A stretch of DNA of 64,000 nucleotides, taken from Paramecium tetraurelia. Lineage: Eukaryota > Ciliophora > Oligohymenophorea > Peniculida > Parameciidae. The notes below the pieces were generated by a model. The model was not told the DNA's origin. It saw nothing but the letters and a program-made list of their open reading frames with translations, and did not search any database. The translations under genes and the position numbers were made by a program. The DNA lies in contig NW_001798981.1 in NCBI RefSeq assembly GCF_000165425.1, positions 209,580 through 273,579 on the forward strand, written 5' to 3'. This document shows positions 46,052 through 57,627 of this stretch, piece after piece; positions within the stretch are counted from its first letter, which is position 1, and every line of letters begins with the position of its first letter.

Positions 46052-46678
46052 ATGATTAAAAAAAGTGTAAAATATGATAATGGAGATTCATATGATGGAG
46101 ATTGGGTTGATGGTAAAAGGCATGGAAAAGGTAAATATAAATGGGCTAGTGGAAATTCATATGATGGAGATTGGGTTGATGATAAAATGCATGGAAAGGG
46201 TAAATATAAATGGGCTAATGGAAATTCATATGATGGAGATTGGGTTGATGGTAAAAGGCATGGAAAAGGTAAATATAAATGGGCTAATGGAAATTCATAT
46301 GATGGAGATTGGGTAAATGATAACAGAACTGGAAAGGGTGAATATAAATGGGCTAATGGAAACTCATATGATGGAGATTGGGTTGATGATAAAAGGCATG
46401 GAAAAGGTAAATATAAATGGGCTAATGGAAATTCATATGATGGAGATTGGGTTGATGATAAAAGGCATGGAAAAGGTAAATATAAATGGGCTAATGGAAA
46501 TTCATATGATGGAGATTGGGTAAATGATAACAGAACTGGAAAGGGTGAATTTAAATGGGCTGATGGAGATATATATTATGGAGATTGGGTAAATGGCAAA
46601 AGGCATGGATAAGGGGAATATAAATCTGCCAATGGTGAAAAATATAATGGTAAATGGGTCTTAGATGAAAGAATGTGA
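46052..46678 (+). CDS. MORN-repeat protein, 208 aa
   Basis: MORN repeats (Y-x-G-x-W-x-x-G-x-x-H-G-x-G) form membrane- or scaffold-associated sheets in junctional, cortical and ciliary proteins. The frame from the ATG at 46052 to the TGA at 46676 has 209 codons. It contains about eight and a half 23-residue units built on S-Y-D-G-D-W-V-D-x-K-R-H-G-K-G-K-Y-K-W-A-N-G-N. The protein is only repeats, with an N-terminus of 10 residues (M-I-K-K-S-V-K-Y-D-N), so it may be a full small protein or the surviving 3' part of a longer gene. Two kinds of unit (V-D-x-K-R-H-G-K-G-K and V-N-D-N-R-T-G-K-G-E) alternate in blocks. Confidence 0.88.
46082..46650 (+). repeat. 69-bp tandem repeat array inside the MORN gene
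   Basis: Units start at 46082, 46151, 46220, 46289, 46358, 46427, 46496 and 46565, with a degenerate last unit at 46634. The spacing is exactly 69 bp, keeping frame. The inner units are nearly identical at DNA level, including silent positions, which points to recent unequal exchange. A three-unit block ending in the N-D-N-R-T unit seems to have been copied (46220-46357 resembles 46427-46564). Confidence 0.9.
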
Positions 46679-46963
46679 ATTTTTAAGTTAAATTATAAGT
46701 CCATATTATAAAAAATCAATTAGTTTTTCATTGAAAAAATCATTCTTAAGACCAAAATCAATATCTTAAAATTAGATTTTATTTGGTTACTCAAAACAAA
46801 ATTTTTTTAAATAATGTAGATTAAGAATTGAAAGATTTGAAAGATTTGATTGCATTAAGCGACTAATGAATTAATTACAATATATTAACATTCCCATGTA
46901 ATTTGGGCGTAACCAAATATAATAGTCATCTTCTACAAAGAATTGAAGAAATTATAAATAAAT

Positions 46964-48110
46964 ATGAATGATCACTATCATATCACAAATAGAACGAGAA
47001 ACGACTTGAGAAATATGCTTGAAGTAAGATCTTCGTTTTTTGCAAATTTAATGAAAAAAGTAATAATCTTCAAAGAGTAATTATAGATTCAAATTGGATA
47101 GCGATTAAAAGTTATTTATTTAGCACTTAAATTTTCAGGAAACCTTAAGATACACATATTGACTCTCTTTTAAAAATTGTGATTATATTGAATCCAAAAT
47201 AGTTTTATAATCTTACACAGTATATTGCTAGTATAATATAGAATAGCATCCTTTGTTCATTTCATTGAAAGACCAACAACATTAAAAAGAAAATCTATCG
47301 TCAATTGCCAAGAAAAAATTGGAAACAGTTCAAGAAGTGATTAAGAAAAATAAATTCAAATAGCAGCGGATGAATCAAAGGGACAATATGATTTGCTTGA
47401 AATAAAAATGTTGATGATAAGCAACGCTTATTAATCAAGTCTGCTAAAATAGATGGAAAATGGAGTATTTTTGGATATCAATGAAAGTGGATCACAAATG
47501 AGAGTTTTCAAATAAAATTTAGTTGTTCCAATTCGTAACATTCGAATTAAATAAAAATAATCTAATTTACTTTGAACATTAAAAAATTCAAAGGGGAGTA
47601 AAATGAAAAAATTCCCTAAATAACATTAGAGATGTTAGAAAGAGTACTTCTGAATTTATCTATTGAAGCTCAGACAAAACAGAATGATAGAGAAAAAATG
47701 GAGGATAAAGCAAGATTTTTTAATTAACCAGTTTACAAATTGATTTGAACTTATTGTATGAACAGGTATAGTAAATTATTCGTATTTTAAAAGATATTGA
47801 GGCTTGCATTTATACTACATTCACAAATGATGCAAACTGTATTTCCCATTAATTAATCTTTTCTCCTGATAGGAGTGAGGGATCCCATAATAATTAAGTA
47901 TGATGGTTAAAATAACGAAAAATACATATATATTCTCTGCAGTAATGGCCATGATTTATTGAATTTCAAAGGTGCAATTCCTGACTTTAAGTTTAAAAAA
48001 ATGTTTTGATGTACAACGTATAATTGAGTGGTCAGAATGATTATGATATTTTTTGTGGAAATCAAGTTCATTTTAGATTATAAATGATAAACTACTTAAT
48101 CTTATTAAGG
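46964..48110 (+). pseudogene. Degraded or indel-rich coding region, plus strand (part 1)
   Basis: Protein-like segments on the plus strand that change frame repeatedly. 46964-47182 starts M-N-D-H-Y-H-I-T-N-R-T-R-N-D-L. 47290-47575 contains N-G-V-F-L-D-I-N-E-S-G-S-Q-M-R-V-F. 47602-47748 contains M-L-E-R-V-L-L-N-L-S-I-E-A-Q-T-K. 47765-47900 contains D-I-E-A-C-I-Y-T-T-F-T-N-D-A-N-C. About 48,004-48,110 contains N-V-L-M-Y-N-V-Q-L-S-G-Q-N-D-Y-D. The segments succeed each other in the order expected for one long protein. A few GT...AG stretches fit as introns but not enough to join all frames. No family is recognised with confidence. Confidence 0.4.
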
Positions 48111-48329
48111 ATTAGAAATAACACATTCTATAAAAAATTCAATTTTAGGTGATAAATGATATTAGAATACTCTATTCTCACATAATATGATTCTGATCTA
48201 GGTATTTATTAAAGCGTAAGTGCTATTTCTTTACACTATCAATTTTGAATAATTTAAAACAATCTTTATTCAAATCATAGCCTGCTCTCATAAATATTAT
48301 TTATACAAGTTCTGAATTCTCAATAAGGC

Positions 48330-50345
48330 TTCTAATTCTCTTCCCGCCTACGATGCAATCGCGGGATCTGATGGTATGGAACTATTAATTCCTAATTAGC
48401 CAAATATCTAATATCTAATAGAACAAAAGTTCTAGTGTAAAGGCGAATTAGACCAGACACAATTAATAAATCATAATTGATTCATGACCTGAATATCCTC
48501 TCTTGGAGCATCTAGGGGTATTCCAATGGAAATATAAAGTTTTCCAGAAATTTAATATTATCATGGCTTAGGAAGCAAAATATGGTATGAATAATAATCT
48601 TAACTTTATTCAATATTAATGCTATTGGTAAATAAGAGAGGGAACCAAATAATGACTCTAATTCATTCAAAATTTCCTGCTTAAGAATGGAGGAATTAAA
48701 ACTAAATAGCTAATTCCTTTTTAAGAAATTTTCCTTACAATATAGTAAACATACATCTAATTAGTCCAACCAAGATTGAATGGAAAGCAACTCTTAAAGT
48801 TTTTTATATTCTGCTGCCATTATTGGTGGTGCTATTAACTCTTAATGAGGAAAAAAAAATAAAAATATAAGATGCATTTTTATAGATTGAATTCTATACA
48901 CTAATCTATTTCCACATCCCTCATCATTCTGTAAGAACACCTTTTCAAAGGCCTATTATTAATGCTGAATTATGAAAAAAATACTTGAACTCCCTCCAAT
49001 TTAAACTTTACAGTATCTTGATTATATGAAAATATCCAATTATCCTGAATTCCTTCATATTAAATAAATAGACTAAAAATTTTATCAATAACAAGAACCT
49101 ATCTGATGCTTTAAAAGCATGCAGGTCTTTACTAATCTCCAAATAATCAAAGGAATTCTATGATATTATTACTTACTCAATAAATTTAAAACCATTCAAA
49201 ACGGAAGGATCCATTATAAATTAAACACAATAGAAAGTCATTTAAGCACTTTTCTTAATCGAATAAAGCTGTCCTTTATGACCTAATAGTACTCAATAGA
49301 TAAGTAAGTTATCTCAATGAGGACCGCGCTTTTATGAATAAACTAATGAACTGATGAAACTAATCTACATATTCATTATGAGGCTAGTATGTGTACCAAG
49401 ATTAATAAAATATTTACATCCAATATTAACCCTTCTTCAATAGGCTTTTAATCCTAAATTGGTCGCTCTTAATTTATTGATAAGATGATCGAAGAATTGA
49501 AAACAAAAACGAATGGTCTAAAAAAGGCAGAGTTTCTGTATAACTAGTACTACTATATGGCTGCAAGAAGAGAGTCTTTTTAATCCTTTAGAGAAAATAA
49601 GAATTTTTCATCCTTTTCAATAAGAAGGAGCTTTTAGCCATTGAATAGTTATAATAATAGCTACTATTCATAAGAATAATTATAACTATTATGCATGAAT
49701 ATATGTATCACCATGGACGGTTATACGGAAGATCAAGGCTTATACTTGATGTGCAGGAATGTTTAAATATCACTTCTTTGTTGAAGGTAAATCCGCATAG
49801 GGGGCATCCAATAAAATTATTAAAGGAAATCTTGGCTATTCCTATAAATCTCAATCTCTAATTTTATGAACTAGGAGTATTTCCATTTTTCATTTGTACA
49901 TTAAAATTATGTATAATATACCTAAACTTTTCTCTGTTACTTGCCTTCTTTTAAATATTGTTCCTATTGCTGTCCACAAAGAATACATATACCTTCCATG
50001 ATACCCTTATTAATGTTTGTCATTATCTCATCTTTTCTAGCCTATAGTTTAACTCATTAAAGATCCTGAAATTTTTAAATATTCCAAGTTAACTTTAAAT
50101 GAATTCTTAAAACAATTCCACATCAATTCTCTGGCACACAGTTTTTCAACCCCTTCGGAAATAAATATTGTGGTACAAGACCAATTTACTTATTAGACTC
50201 CTATATCAACACTTAAGCCGAGCTGGGAGATTTTCAATTCTTTCAATTTCTTGTTCTTCTTTCTACGGTTACTCATCTTTTTAGTGACTATATTATCCTA
50301 TTAGTCTTTTCATCTCCAAATTGGACCTCGCTCCTCGCTGAGTTT
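48330..50345 (+). pseudogene. Degraded or indel-rich coding region, plus strand (part 2), with C-terminal membrane segment
   Basis: Continuation, possibly of the same gene. 48330-48481 reads S-L-P-A-Y-D-A-I-A-G-S-D-G-M-E-L-L. 49067-49280 reads N-L-S-D-A-L-K-A-C-R-S-L-L-I-S. 49354-49793 is a long open piece (E-A-S-M-C-T-K-I-N-K-I-F-T ... M-A-A-R-R-E-S-F-Q-S-F-R). 50060-50345 reads E-I-N-I-V-V-Q-D-Q-F-T-Y-Q, then a hydrophobic span L-F-F-F-L-R-L-L-I-F-L-V-T-I-L. The last block would suit a membrane-spanning C-terminus. Frame breaks lie between all blocks. The function is unknown; a large channel-like protein is one possibility, but nothing decides it. Confidence 0.38.
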
Positions 50346-50839
50346 AGTCTGATATTCTCTCTTCCGCTTTTAGTTATCTCAGTTCTTTTTTTTTCTTTAT
50401 CTCTCTAAAATTTACAAGACATTTGCTATTCTTTGAATCTTCAATGATCATCACATCTAGATTTTCTCTGCAGAGTAAGGATCAATTTCTTTCTTACTCT
50501 TGCTTCGCTAATATGTTATGATCAATCTTGGCTTGCCAACTATATGACTTTCCTGTTTTGATCATTGTAGTTTTTGCGTAGAAGAATATGATGTATAACA
50601 CACATTCAAATTCAATCAGATTGAAATGTCTTCTTATAATCAAACACTTCCAGCACTCTTGTGTTCTTATCTGGGAAGGTGTTCGATTTATATACATCTA
50701 GCCTTGCTTAAATAGTCGTTTATTATATATTATGATTGTATTTCTTATAAAATCTTACAATTCCAAAAGTATCCAATTAAAAATCTGTAAAAAAAATTTT
50801 CCATCTCCTTGTTTTGTTATCGATATAGTAAGTAAAATG

Positions 50840-51191
50840 TTGAATGGTCACCCCTCATTGAGAATATTGCCCGTATTCCATTGATATCTGCAGTCCCATT
50901 TCTTTCATTTTGAAATTAGTACTTCCTTGGAACCATAGGACCTCTCCTTCGTGTCCATCCAGCATAACTTCACTCTCCTAAATAAGTTCATTCTCAGTTT
51001 CCCCTTGTTTTGGCCTTGTTCAATCTCCTAATAATATTTTTAAATCAATTCCTCCATGTTACCCTTTTCCATGAATGGCCTAATCATGCTTTCTACAGTT
51101 AAGGAATCCTCATAGATTCTTTATTGGGGCGATGGTGACCAGAATGGGGGCTTACTCCCTATGATCCGTAATTGTATCTTTTTTGTGACAT
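50840..51191 (-). pseudogene. Copy A of a divergent duplicate pair, disrupted ORF
   Basis: Begins M-S-Q-K-R-Y-N-Y-G-S-Q-G-V-S-P-H at the ATG at 51191-51189. After a one-base frame change it reads E-D-S-L-T-V-E-S-M-I-R-P-F-M-E-K-G-N-M-E, then Q-N-K-G-K-L-R-M-N-L-F-R-R-V-K-L. A second frame has E-V-M-L-D-G-H-E-G-E-V-L-W-F-Q-G-S-T-N-F. It is clearly related to the ORF beginning at 52283 on the opposite strand. The family is unknown. The indel makes this copy look non-functional unless a small intron was missed. Confidence 0.5.
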
Positions 51192-52282
51192 TTGAAATTT
51201 TTTTTAAATTATAATCTAGCTATACATCTGTATTCTTCTCCAGAAATTTAGTAAACATATTCTCAATGGAATCCACTAAGGTTTTATTTTAGATCCTTTT
51301 TGTTTGTCATTTATGGAATAATTGATATCTGAGCTTTGATAAAAGTTGATGTTGCTATTGCCATAGAAATAGATTCAATGTTGAAAAAGTTGAAAAGATT
51401 TAATGATTGAGTGAAGCAATTAATAGTACTCTACAAAAATCATCAGTAAAAAAGGATAACATTACTGAATATGATTAAAAAAAGAAGATGCACATTAGAG
51501 ACATTTAGCATGCAGGAAGCTTTAGGAAAAATAGTCATTCATCAAACAATAAACAATCGGTGTTGGGTGTTCTAACTGGAAAAAGATTTTATAAAAAAAA
51601 GGAAGAGAATATATAAACAAATTTAGAAACGATACATAAAAAAAGTGAAGTCAAAAGTAAATCTAGTACGACAAAAACATTCAAAAGATTATAGATTAGT
51701 CATTTCTTATTGGCGATCCTTTTATAAAGAATCTAAACCTTAAGGTATTTTCTATTTTTAAAATGAGAATTTTCATCTTAGCAATCATTGATTCTGTTTA
51801 TTAGAAGGTAAAAATTTTAGAAACTCATTCCGAACAAATAAAATAAAATCAGCTATAATGTAGATTTTCAAAAAACAACATCAGAATCTTATATAAAACA
51901 ATAACGTAATTGGAACTCTAATTAACATTATAATTTTCTTATGTTTTCTTGTTTCAATTTAATATCTTAATAGAGAGAGAAAAAGAGTCTTATCATAGCA
52001 AATATATGCAATAAGATTAAATAATGTATGTAACAATAATTGGATATCTAAGGTATAAAAATTTAGTCTACTAAATAAATAACTGAAATACTCTTGGATA
52101 AATATTTTTTTCAGATACTCTTAATCGTTATTCTTAAAGTTTAAGAGGAGTAGAAGAATAAATGCGTTTTACCTTTTAAGGTAGTGAAGTTATACTAATC
52201 CTCTAATAATCCAAGGAAAGGGTAAGATATTTTTCATTAAATTTTAAATATTATTCAGAATAATTTAAAAAAAAAATTCTAA
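51192..52282. other. Shared upstream region between the divergent copies
   Basis: 1.1 kb between the two start codons. The sequence directly upstream of both ATGs is alike (a T-run, then AAATTAT), as an inverted duplication would give. In the middle, 51471-51780 has plus-strand protein-like pieces (R-R-C-T-L-E-T-F-S-M-Q-E-A-L-G-K-I-V-I and K-H-S-K-D-Y-R-L-V-I-S-Y-W-R-S-F-Y) of unknown origin. Confidence 0.45.
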
Positions 52283-53431
52283 ATGTCCAGAAAAAGACAC
52301 AGTTAAAGGTCAAAGGGAGGAAATCCCTAATAGGGCATTATTTAATCAAGATCCACCTAATAGGCTAATTGTGAAGACTCCCTGACGACTGAATGCTTAA
52401 TAAGGACTTTCATGGATAAGGGGAATATGGAGGATCAAATTTTAAAAACATTATTCATTGATGAATTAAGGTTGAAGGATAGGGAGAGTAAAGGTATCAA
52501 ACCTAATTGATGCTAGAGTGATCTTACATAGATGGGACCAGTTTCCTGATAGGGATCCGATAATATAAAAAGGCCAGGAAACTAAGAGAAGCTTCAATCT
52601 AATGAAAGAGGATATGGATATATATCACCACATTCTTTACAGAAATTCAGATTGATAATTTGGATGCTTTTACAAGGAGAAGAATCGTGGATCAATATAA
52701 TTGATCCAATAGGATTGGTCAACATATTTAAGCTTCGCTAGAGGAAGAAAGAAATTGATAACAACGAAAGAGAAAAATCGAGTAGAAGCAACTCAATAGA
52801 AGGATTGCAGGTGAGACACATGTTGGTAGCTTTAGAGAACTAATAATAGAAGCAATAAGAGTAATAATAAATGAGAGGATATCGGATCAAGAATCCAAAT
52901 AGAGCCAAGGAACAATGAGGAAACTAAGGGTCAATCTATGAGTGACGTCCTAAACGTGGCTACCGAGAACGTAGATATAGAAGGAACTTCAATAAGTTAA
53001 ATTGATTGAAGGTGCTTTGGGCTTAGCTTAGATGGTTGATGGGGAAAGAGACGAATACATTCTGTCGGTTAGAATATTCCCAAATGGCTCTACTAATTTG
53101 CTGAAACCTGAGGGCTGAATAGCTATATGAGTCTATTTATGAACTCAACTATGAGTACTAAAATCCAATAAAAACGAAAGACTTAGAAGGATTATAAAGA
53201 GAGAGGGTTATAGAAGAGCTCAAGTTTGTAAAAGTAGAGAGCGATCTATAAAAAGAGGGATTTTAAAAGACTATTTGGGCTTAATTGACGCTGTATACGA
53301 CGAATCTGACATGATTGTGTTTATTACGCCAGAGAGAAGATATAGGATGGTGGAGATCAGACTAATTTAATATGGTAAACTAGATAGATACTTTAAATTA
53401 TTTATATATCCTAAATAAGAAATTACTTAAA
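52283..53431 (+). pseudogene. Copy B of the divergent duplicate pair, longer, frame-broken
   Basis: The first exon-like frame 52283-52510 starts M-S-R-K-R-H-S-Q-R-S-K-G-G-N-P and contains E-D-S-L-T-T-E-C-L-I-R-T-F-M-D-K-G-N-M-E. Later blocks continue in other frames: L-I-D-A-R-V-I-L-H-R-W-D-Q-F-P-D-R-D (near 52,550), I-I-D-P-I-G-L-V-N-I-F-K-L-R (near 52,710), a Gln-rich block (near 52,850), and a basic C-terminal piece Y-L-G-L-I-D-A-V-Y-D-E-S-D-M-I-V-F-I (near 53,300). The 5' end is basic and disordered, as in nucleic-acid-binding proteins. No reverse transcriptase or transposase motif is seen. Confidence 0.5.
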
Positions 53432-53767
53432 ATGTTTGATGAAATCATTAAAAACCATTGGTTGATTAGACTATCCTTTGACGATAAGATGATCTGTGCC
53501 ACGCTAATAGACTACACTGTATTTTTTAACTCTCCTGCTAGCAAGTGTGGACCTTGCTATATTAAGAAGCCGTTTACAATGACACATATATCAAACACCA
53601 AGAATTATTATTATATATTGTTCATTAAGGTTTTAAACAGAATCTTTAAAAATATTTAAATTAGGGAACAAGTAACAAGCTAAATAAATTATTTAGAAGA
53701 TAGAAACAACAAACGCATAAGGTTACATATAGAATTAACTATAAAAGTTATGATTGCCTTCTGATAA
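53432..53767 (+). CDS. Hypothetical protein fragment after copy B
   Basis: Frame from an ATG at 53432 (M-F-D-E-I-I-K-N-H-W-L-I-R-L-S-F-D-D-K) to a TGA near 53,762. Its first 75 codons contain no TAA/TAG. It carries C-G-P-C-Y. It directly follows the last piece of copy B in a different frame and may be its continuation. No family is recognised. Confidence 0.35.
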
Positions 53768-55538
53768 TAGTGTAGATAATTGATTTCAAAAAGAATACCA
53801 AATCCTTCTGGTTAAATTTACTACATCAAAATGATCTATATAATGATGTAAAGCAAAAACATTCATTTAGAATAGATAATTTTAAAGTAAAAAATAATTC
53901 TTGGCTTGAAGAATTTATCTTAAATATATTAGTTAATTGGTTAAAAAAAAATCTTTTGTTTCATCTATTTTATTATACAATTCTAATTAAAAAATAATCA
54001 TAATTGGTTTCTTAATTTAATACTAATTAAATTTGCTTCAAAAATATCAATGGAACCATTTTGTTCACTCTTAAGGGAATTTAATTTTTATAAATTTATT
54101 ATTCTAACTCAAATTCTCAAAGCTAAGGAACCTAATTATCTGATTTAAATTTTTGGCTTTATTAATTTAATTCCCAATAATTAATCTGTTCTCATTTTAT
54201 TAAGAATTTTTATTTTTATATAATATGTATTCACTTCCAGTTTTCCACATACTAAAGAAATTACCAACAGCCTTTTTAATGTAAACCTTCTATAATAGAG
54301 TATCCCACTAAATTGAAATGAAGTTCCCTTTAACAAGTTTAATAAATATTTATGTATCAACGAGATGATTATCAATGAATAATCAAGAATATCATACTTT
54401 TTATTACCACCAATTTCATAATTTCTTATCTCTTTAAACATTTATCTTCACTATTCCCTTTTTTGCATTTTTATATACTCATACAATTTATGTATTTGTT
54501 ATCAATCTTCTTAGAATCCTCGACAGTAGTGTTTGGCCAATACTTCACTAAGTAATTGTTCATCAATTATAAAGTGATCATCATTTCTCTACTATTGATT
54601 GTGAATTTATTAGGTCACATTTTGAGAATTATAGAAGCAATTACATGCTATTGTTAATGAGCTTCTAGAAGTGAGAGGTCTCAATATAGAAAGCACTTTA
54701 ATTATAAAATTTTAAGTTTGGAGATTGATCTTCTTGCTGAAATTCTTTTTACTTTAAAATGGTTTTACTATTCAACCTTTTAATAACCGAGCATGTCAAA
54801 TTAATACTCATTGATTTGGTTATGTTATCAATAAAATAACTTTCTTTTATAAATAATAAAATGATATTTTTAGAAATATTGTTTTTCTTCCTTATTTTAA
54901 ATTTCGTTTTAGGAAACAATGATCCAATATTTGGATAAGACGATTATTTAAAATAAATAGAACAAAAAGGGTTTATGTGATTAAAAAACCAAATTAACAA
55001 TTAAATTATATTTATTAATTATCAGAATATAATAAACTAAAAATAATAAAGGTTAACTTTCAATTCGCTATTAAATAATTTATAGTGAGTAAGAAGTTAT
55101 AATTTATTTTAGGTAACAGCTTTTTCTTACTTCAACTTAAATAAGTATTGATTTGAAGTTTTTAAAATCTTAAAAGTATAAGGATGAAATATTAAGTAGG
55201 CTTTATAAAGCTTTTTCAATTTTTTTGCAAGCCTTTTTTTATTGTTCACAATCAGAAAAATTGTTGTTAATCATCTTTTCACGTCGATAAATATTAAAAC
55301 AAATAAATAGATTATGCTATTGAATTCAAATATTGATGATAATTTAAAAAAATTAATTAAGAATGCATCATTATTTCTCGAAGAAACAATATCATTAACA
55401 AATTTACTTTAGATATGCCAAATTTATCATTTTATTTTTAGTTGGATTTAGTTCTTAAATTAGGAAAAATTGAAAAAGAAATTAATTTTTTTCATTTTAA
55501 TTATATAATATAAACTTCCATATAATTAATAATACATC
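53768..55538. other. AT-rich region with no supported gene
   Basis: 1.8 kb of extremely AT-rich DNA. A minus-strand frame at 54181-54441 (M-F-K-E-I-R-N-Y-E-I-G-G-N-K-K) is open but lacks any recognisable motif. Long A/T runs dominate around 54,900-55,450. Confidence 0.35.
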
Positions 55539-56816
55539 TCACAACTCATCTTGCTTAAGGTCTCTATTTATATATTATTCAAAGTTTCTAAATTCGTCAT
55601 AATCTATTATTAAACTAGACAGTCTTTCTTCGGCCTCAGAAAATTCCCTGTTTTCCATTCCTTCTTTAAGATAGGTATCTGTGTAGGCTTGTCTTTTTTT
55701 AAATTTATAAAATTTGTCTAATAATGCTTATAATCTACTAACAATTGAAGCATCATTTGAAAAAAAAGTTCCAGTTTGTTTCATCTCTGCAAGTTCAGGT
55801 AATACTTAGTAATTAGATGATTTACATTGAAAAATATCTGATCTGTAGCCAAAGAAATAATCTAAATTCTTATGAATTATATCCAATTTACCAAAGAAAG
55901 GGTTCAAATATTGCTATCTCAATAATAAAGTAGTTAAAATATGATTAGGATTAGAAGGACATTGATAAAGTTTTTAGTCCTTTGTTGTTAGATATTAAAT
56001 AAATTATTTGCTTTCTAATTCTTTTCTATTGTAATCATTCATTAAAGTCAGTTTACCATAGGATGGAATAATAAATTGTAAATGAGGATAAGGGCACATA
56101 TTTGAAAAAAATTCGGAGTTATCTTCTGAGTTAAATCTTCTTAGTCCTGTGTACGAACTAATTATTTGAGCAACTAAGTTGTTTAAATGTTAATAATCAA
56201 CAAAGTCTAAACCTAATTGATGATCAATAACATTGTACATTGACTAATTGTCAAATATTGTAATACTTGTTAAATATTCTCTCATAATATTAATCGATAA
56301 CACAGCATTATACGTATCAATAATATTATTGGACATCTCTGAAGATGGGAAAATTATAAATCCATTTTTTCTTACTTCCCTGTATCCACCTTGCCAATTC
56401 AACTCAGCAACTAACCTAGTACAAAATCCAGACCCAGTTCCTCCACTTATTGAACTTGTAATCACAAATTCATCTAATCGATCCATGGTTTCTATTTGTT
56501 TTCGAATACATTCTAATGCTTCATCTTAAATCAATCTTCCACCATCATAACAACCTCGAGCATAAGTTAATGCATCCTCTTTCCCGTGTAAAAATGAATG
56601 CTTCTTAAATTTGACTGATTTGTTCCTTTAGACTTCGTGTATCATTCTGTCATCTGTGTCTACGAAAAGTGCTAATGGATAATGATTCCCATCGACTTCA
56701 TTATAAATATAATTCTTTTGATTAGTTTCATTGTATTCTTTTTCATATAGTTACCATAACATATCACCAATCATTACTCCAGCCCCTCCTATATGAATAT
56801 GAAATGCAGAAGACAT
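55539..56816 (-). CDS. Divergent tubulin, alpha-like
   Basis: Intronless, uninterrupted frame of 426 codons from the ATG at 56816. GTP-binding, filament-forming cytoskeletal protein. It starts M-S-S-A-F-H-I-H-I-G-G-A-G-V-M-I-G-D-M. It keeps the tubulin signature as S-G-G-T-G-S-G (the first Gly of the usual G-G-G-T-G-S-G is Ser), and also G-K-E-D-A...Y-A-R-G, F-I-I-F-P-S and C-P-Y-P-H. D-N-S-E-F-F keeps the glutamate that in alpha-tubulin drives GTP hydrolysis. Identity to ordinary alpha-tubulin is clearly low, suggesting one of the ciliate-specific tubulins (theta, iota, kappa or similar). The usual acidic Glu/Gly tail is replaced by a polar end. It lies among pseudogenes but is itself unbroken. 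Confidence 0.88.
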
Positions 56817-57257
56817 CCAAAGATAACAATAATTTAAATAGTAAATAGTTTTCTAATTTTAATGGAACTTAAATGAAAAATATCACATGAACTGGAAGAT
56901 TCCATTTTCAATGTAGCTTTAAAGCTAAATGTATAAAAAACTTTATGATTACAACAAGTAAATATCGAATAAATATCATTAAATCCATAAATAAAAATAC
57001 ATTAATTTTTCAATATTAATATATTAGGAAATTTTTTGAAGTGAAAGAAAAACAGAATAAATCATTAGTTTATCAATATATTCCCAGTTATAAAATAACT
57101 TTCCTTACCTAATTCAACTCAGCCCATCTATTTATATTTAGTTAGCCATTTATTATACGAATATCTTTTGAAAAATCCTTATTTTTATTGATGTGGGCAT
57201 TTTAATGTATTTATATGTGATCAAGTTTAATGTAATTTTATTGTGATATTCAAAGTA
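56817..57257. other. Intergenic upstream of divergent tubulin
   Basis: 441 AT-rich bases between divergent genes; nothing beyond short chance frames. Confidence 0.4.
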
Positions 57258-57627
57258 ATGGTTACTCCTACAATCATTTTATTTTTATTATTCATAGAGG
57301 ACTAAGATGATAAATATACTAAAGAGGCATTATATTTTAAACATCACTAAAATGTAACGGATTTTGGATTGTGGTGCATCATTTCAAATAATATTGGCTG
57401 TGATAAGCTACCTATAATTGCAAGGATTTATGGAGGAATAAAGTATTTTAGTACAAATATTTTATGATATTAAGCTCACATGATTTTTTATCCTATATTT
57501 TTGTAGAATGCAAACCCTTGAAAGTAAAAAAAATAATAGAGAGTATACATACAAATAGAAATAATTTTTTAAATAACTACAGTTTATCCCTGAATGTAAT
57601 AAGAAACGGTGGTCTAATCTCTTATTG
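57258..57627 (+). CDS. Hypothetical protein with hydrophobic N-terminus, about 110 aa
   Basis: From the ATG at 57258 the frame begins M-V-T-P-T-I-I-L-F-L-L-F-I-E-D and continues through F-G-L-W-C-I-I-S-N-N-I-G-C-D-K-L-P. A 32-nt GTATTT...TTAAG stretch (about 57441-57472) can be spliced to join a second open part (S-Y-I-F-V-E-C-K-P-L-K-V-K-K-I-I). The stop is the TGA at 57625. The hydrophobic start may be a signal peptide. Coding character is fair; no family is recognised. Confidence 0.4.

Noticed and set aside
46074..46523. Met/Ile-Glu-rich repeat ORFs inside the MORN array
   Set aside because: They are shifted-frame shadows of the 69-bp repeats; the frame with Y-x-G-x-W MORN units is the real one.
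46082..46650. CRISPR-like array
   Set aside because: The repeats are direct 69-bp coding units without spacers, and the organism is a eukaryote.
50840..53431. Retrotransposon or transposase for the divergent pair
   Set aside because: I looked for reverse-transcriptase Y-x-D-D, DDE and integrase zinc motifs in the open pieces and saw none; terminal repeats were not identified either.
56248..56529. Plus-strand ORF over the tubulin gene
   Set aside because: Antisense shadow of a clear tubulin coding region.
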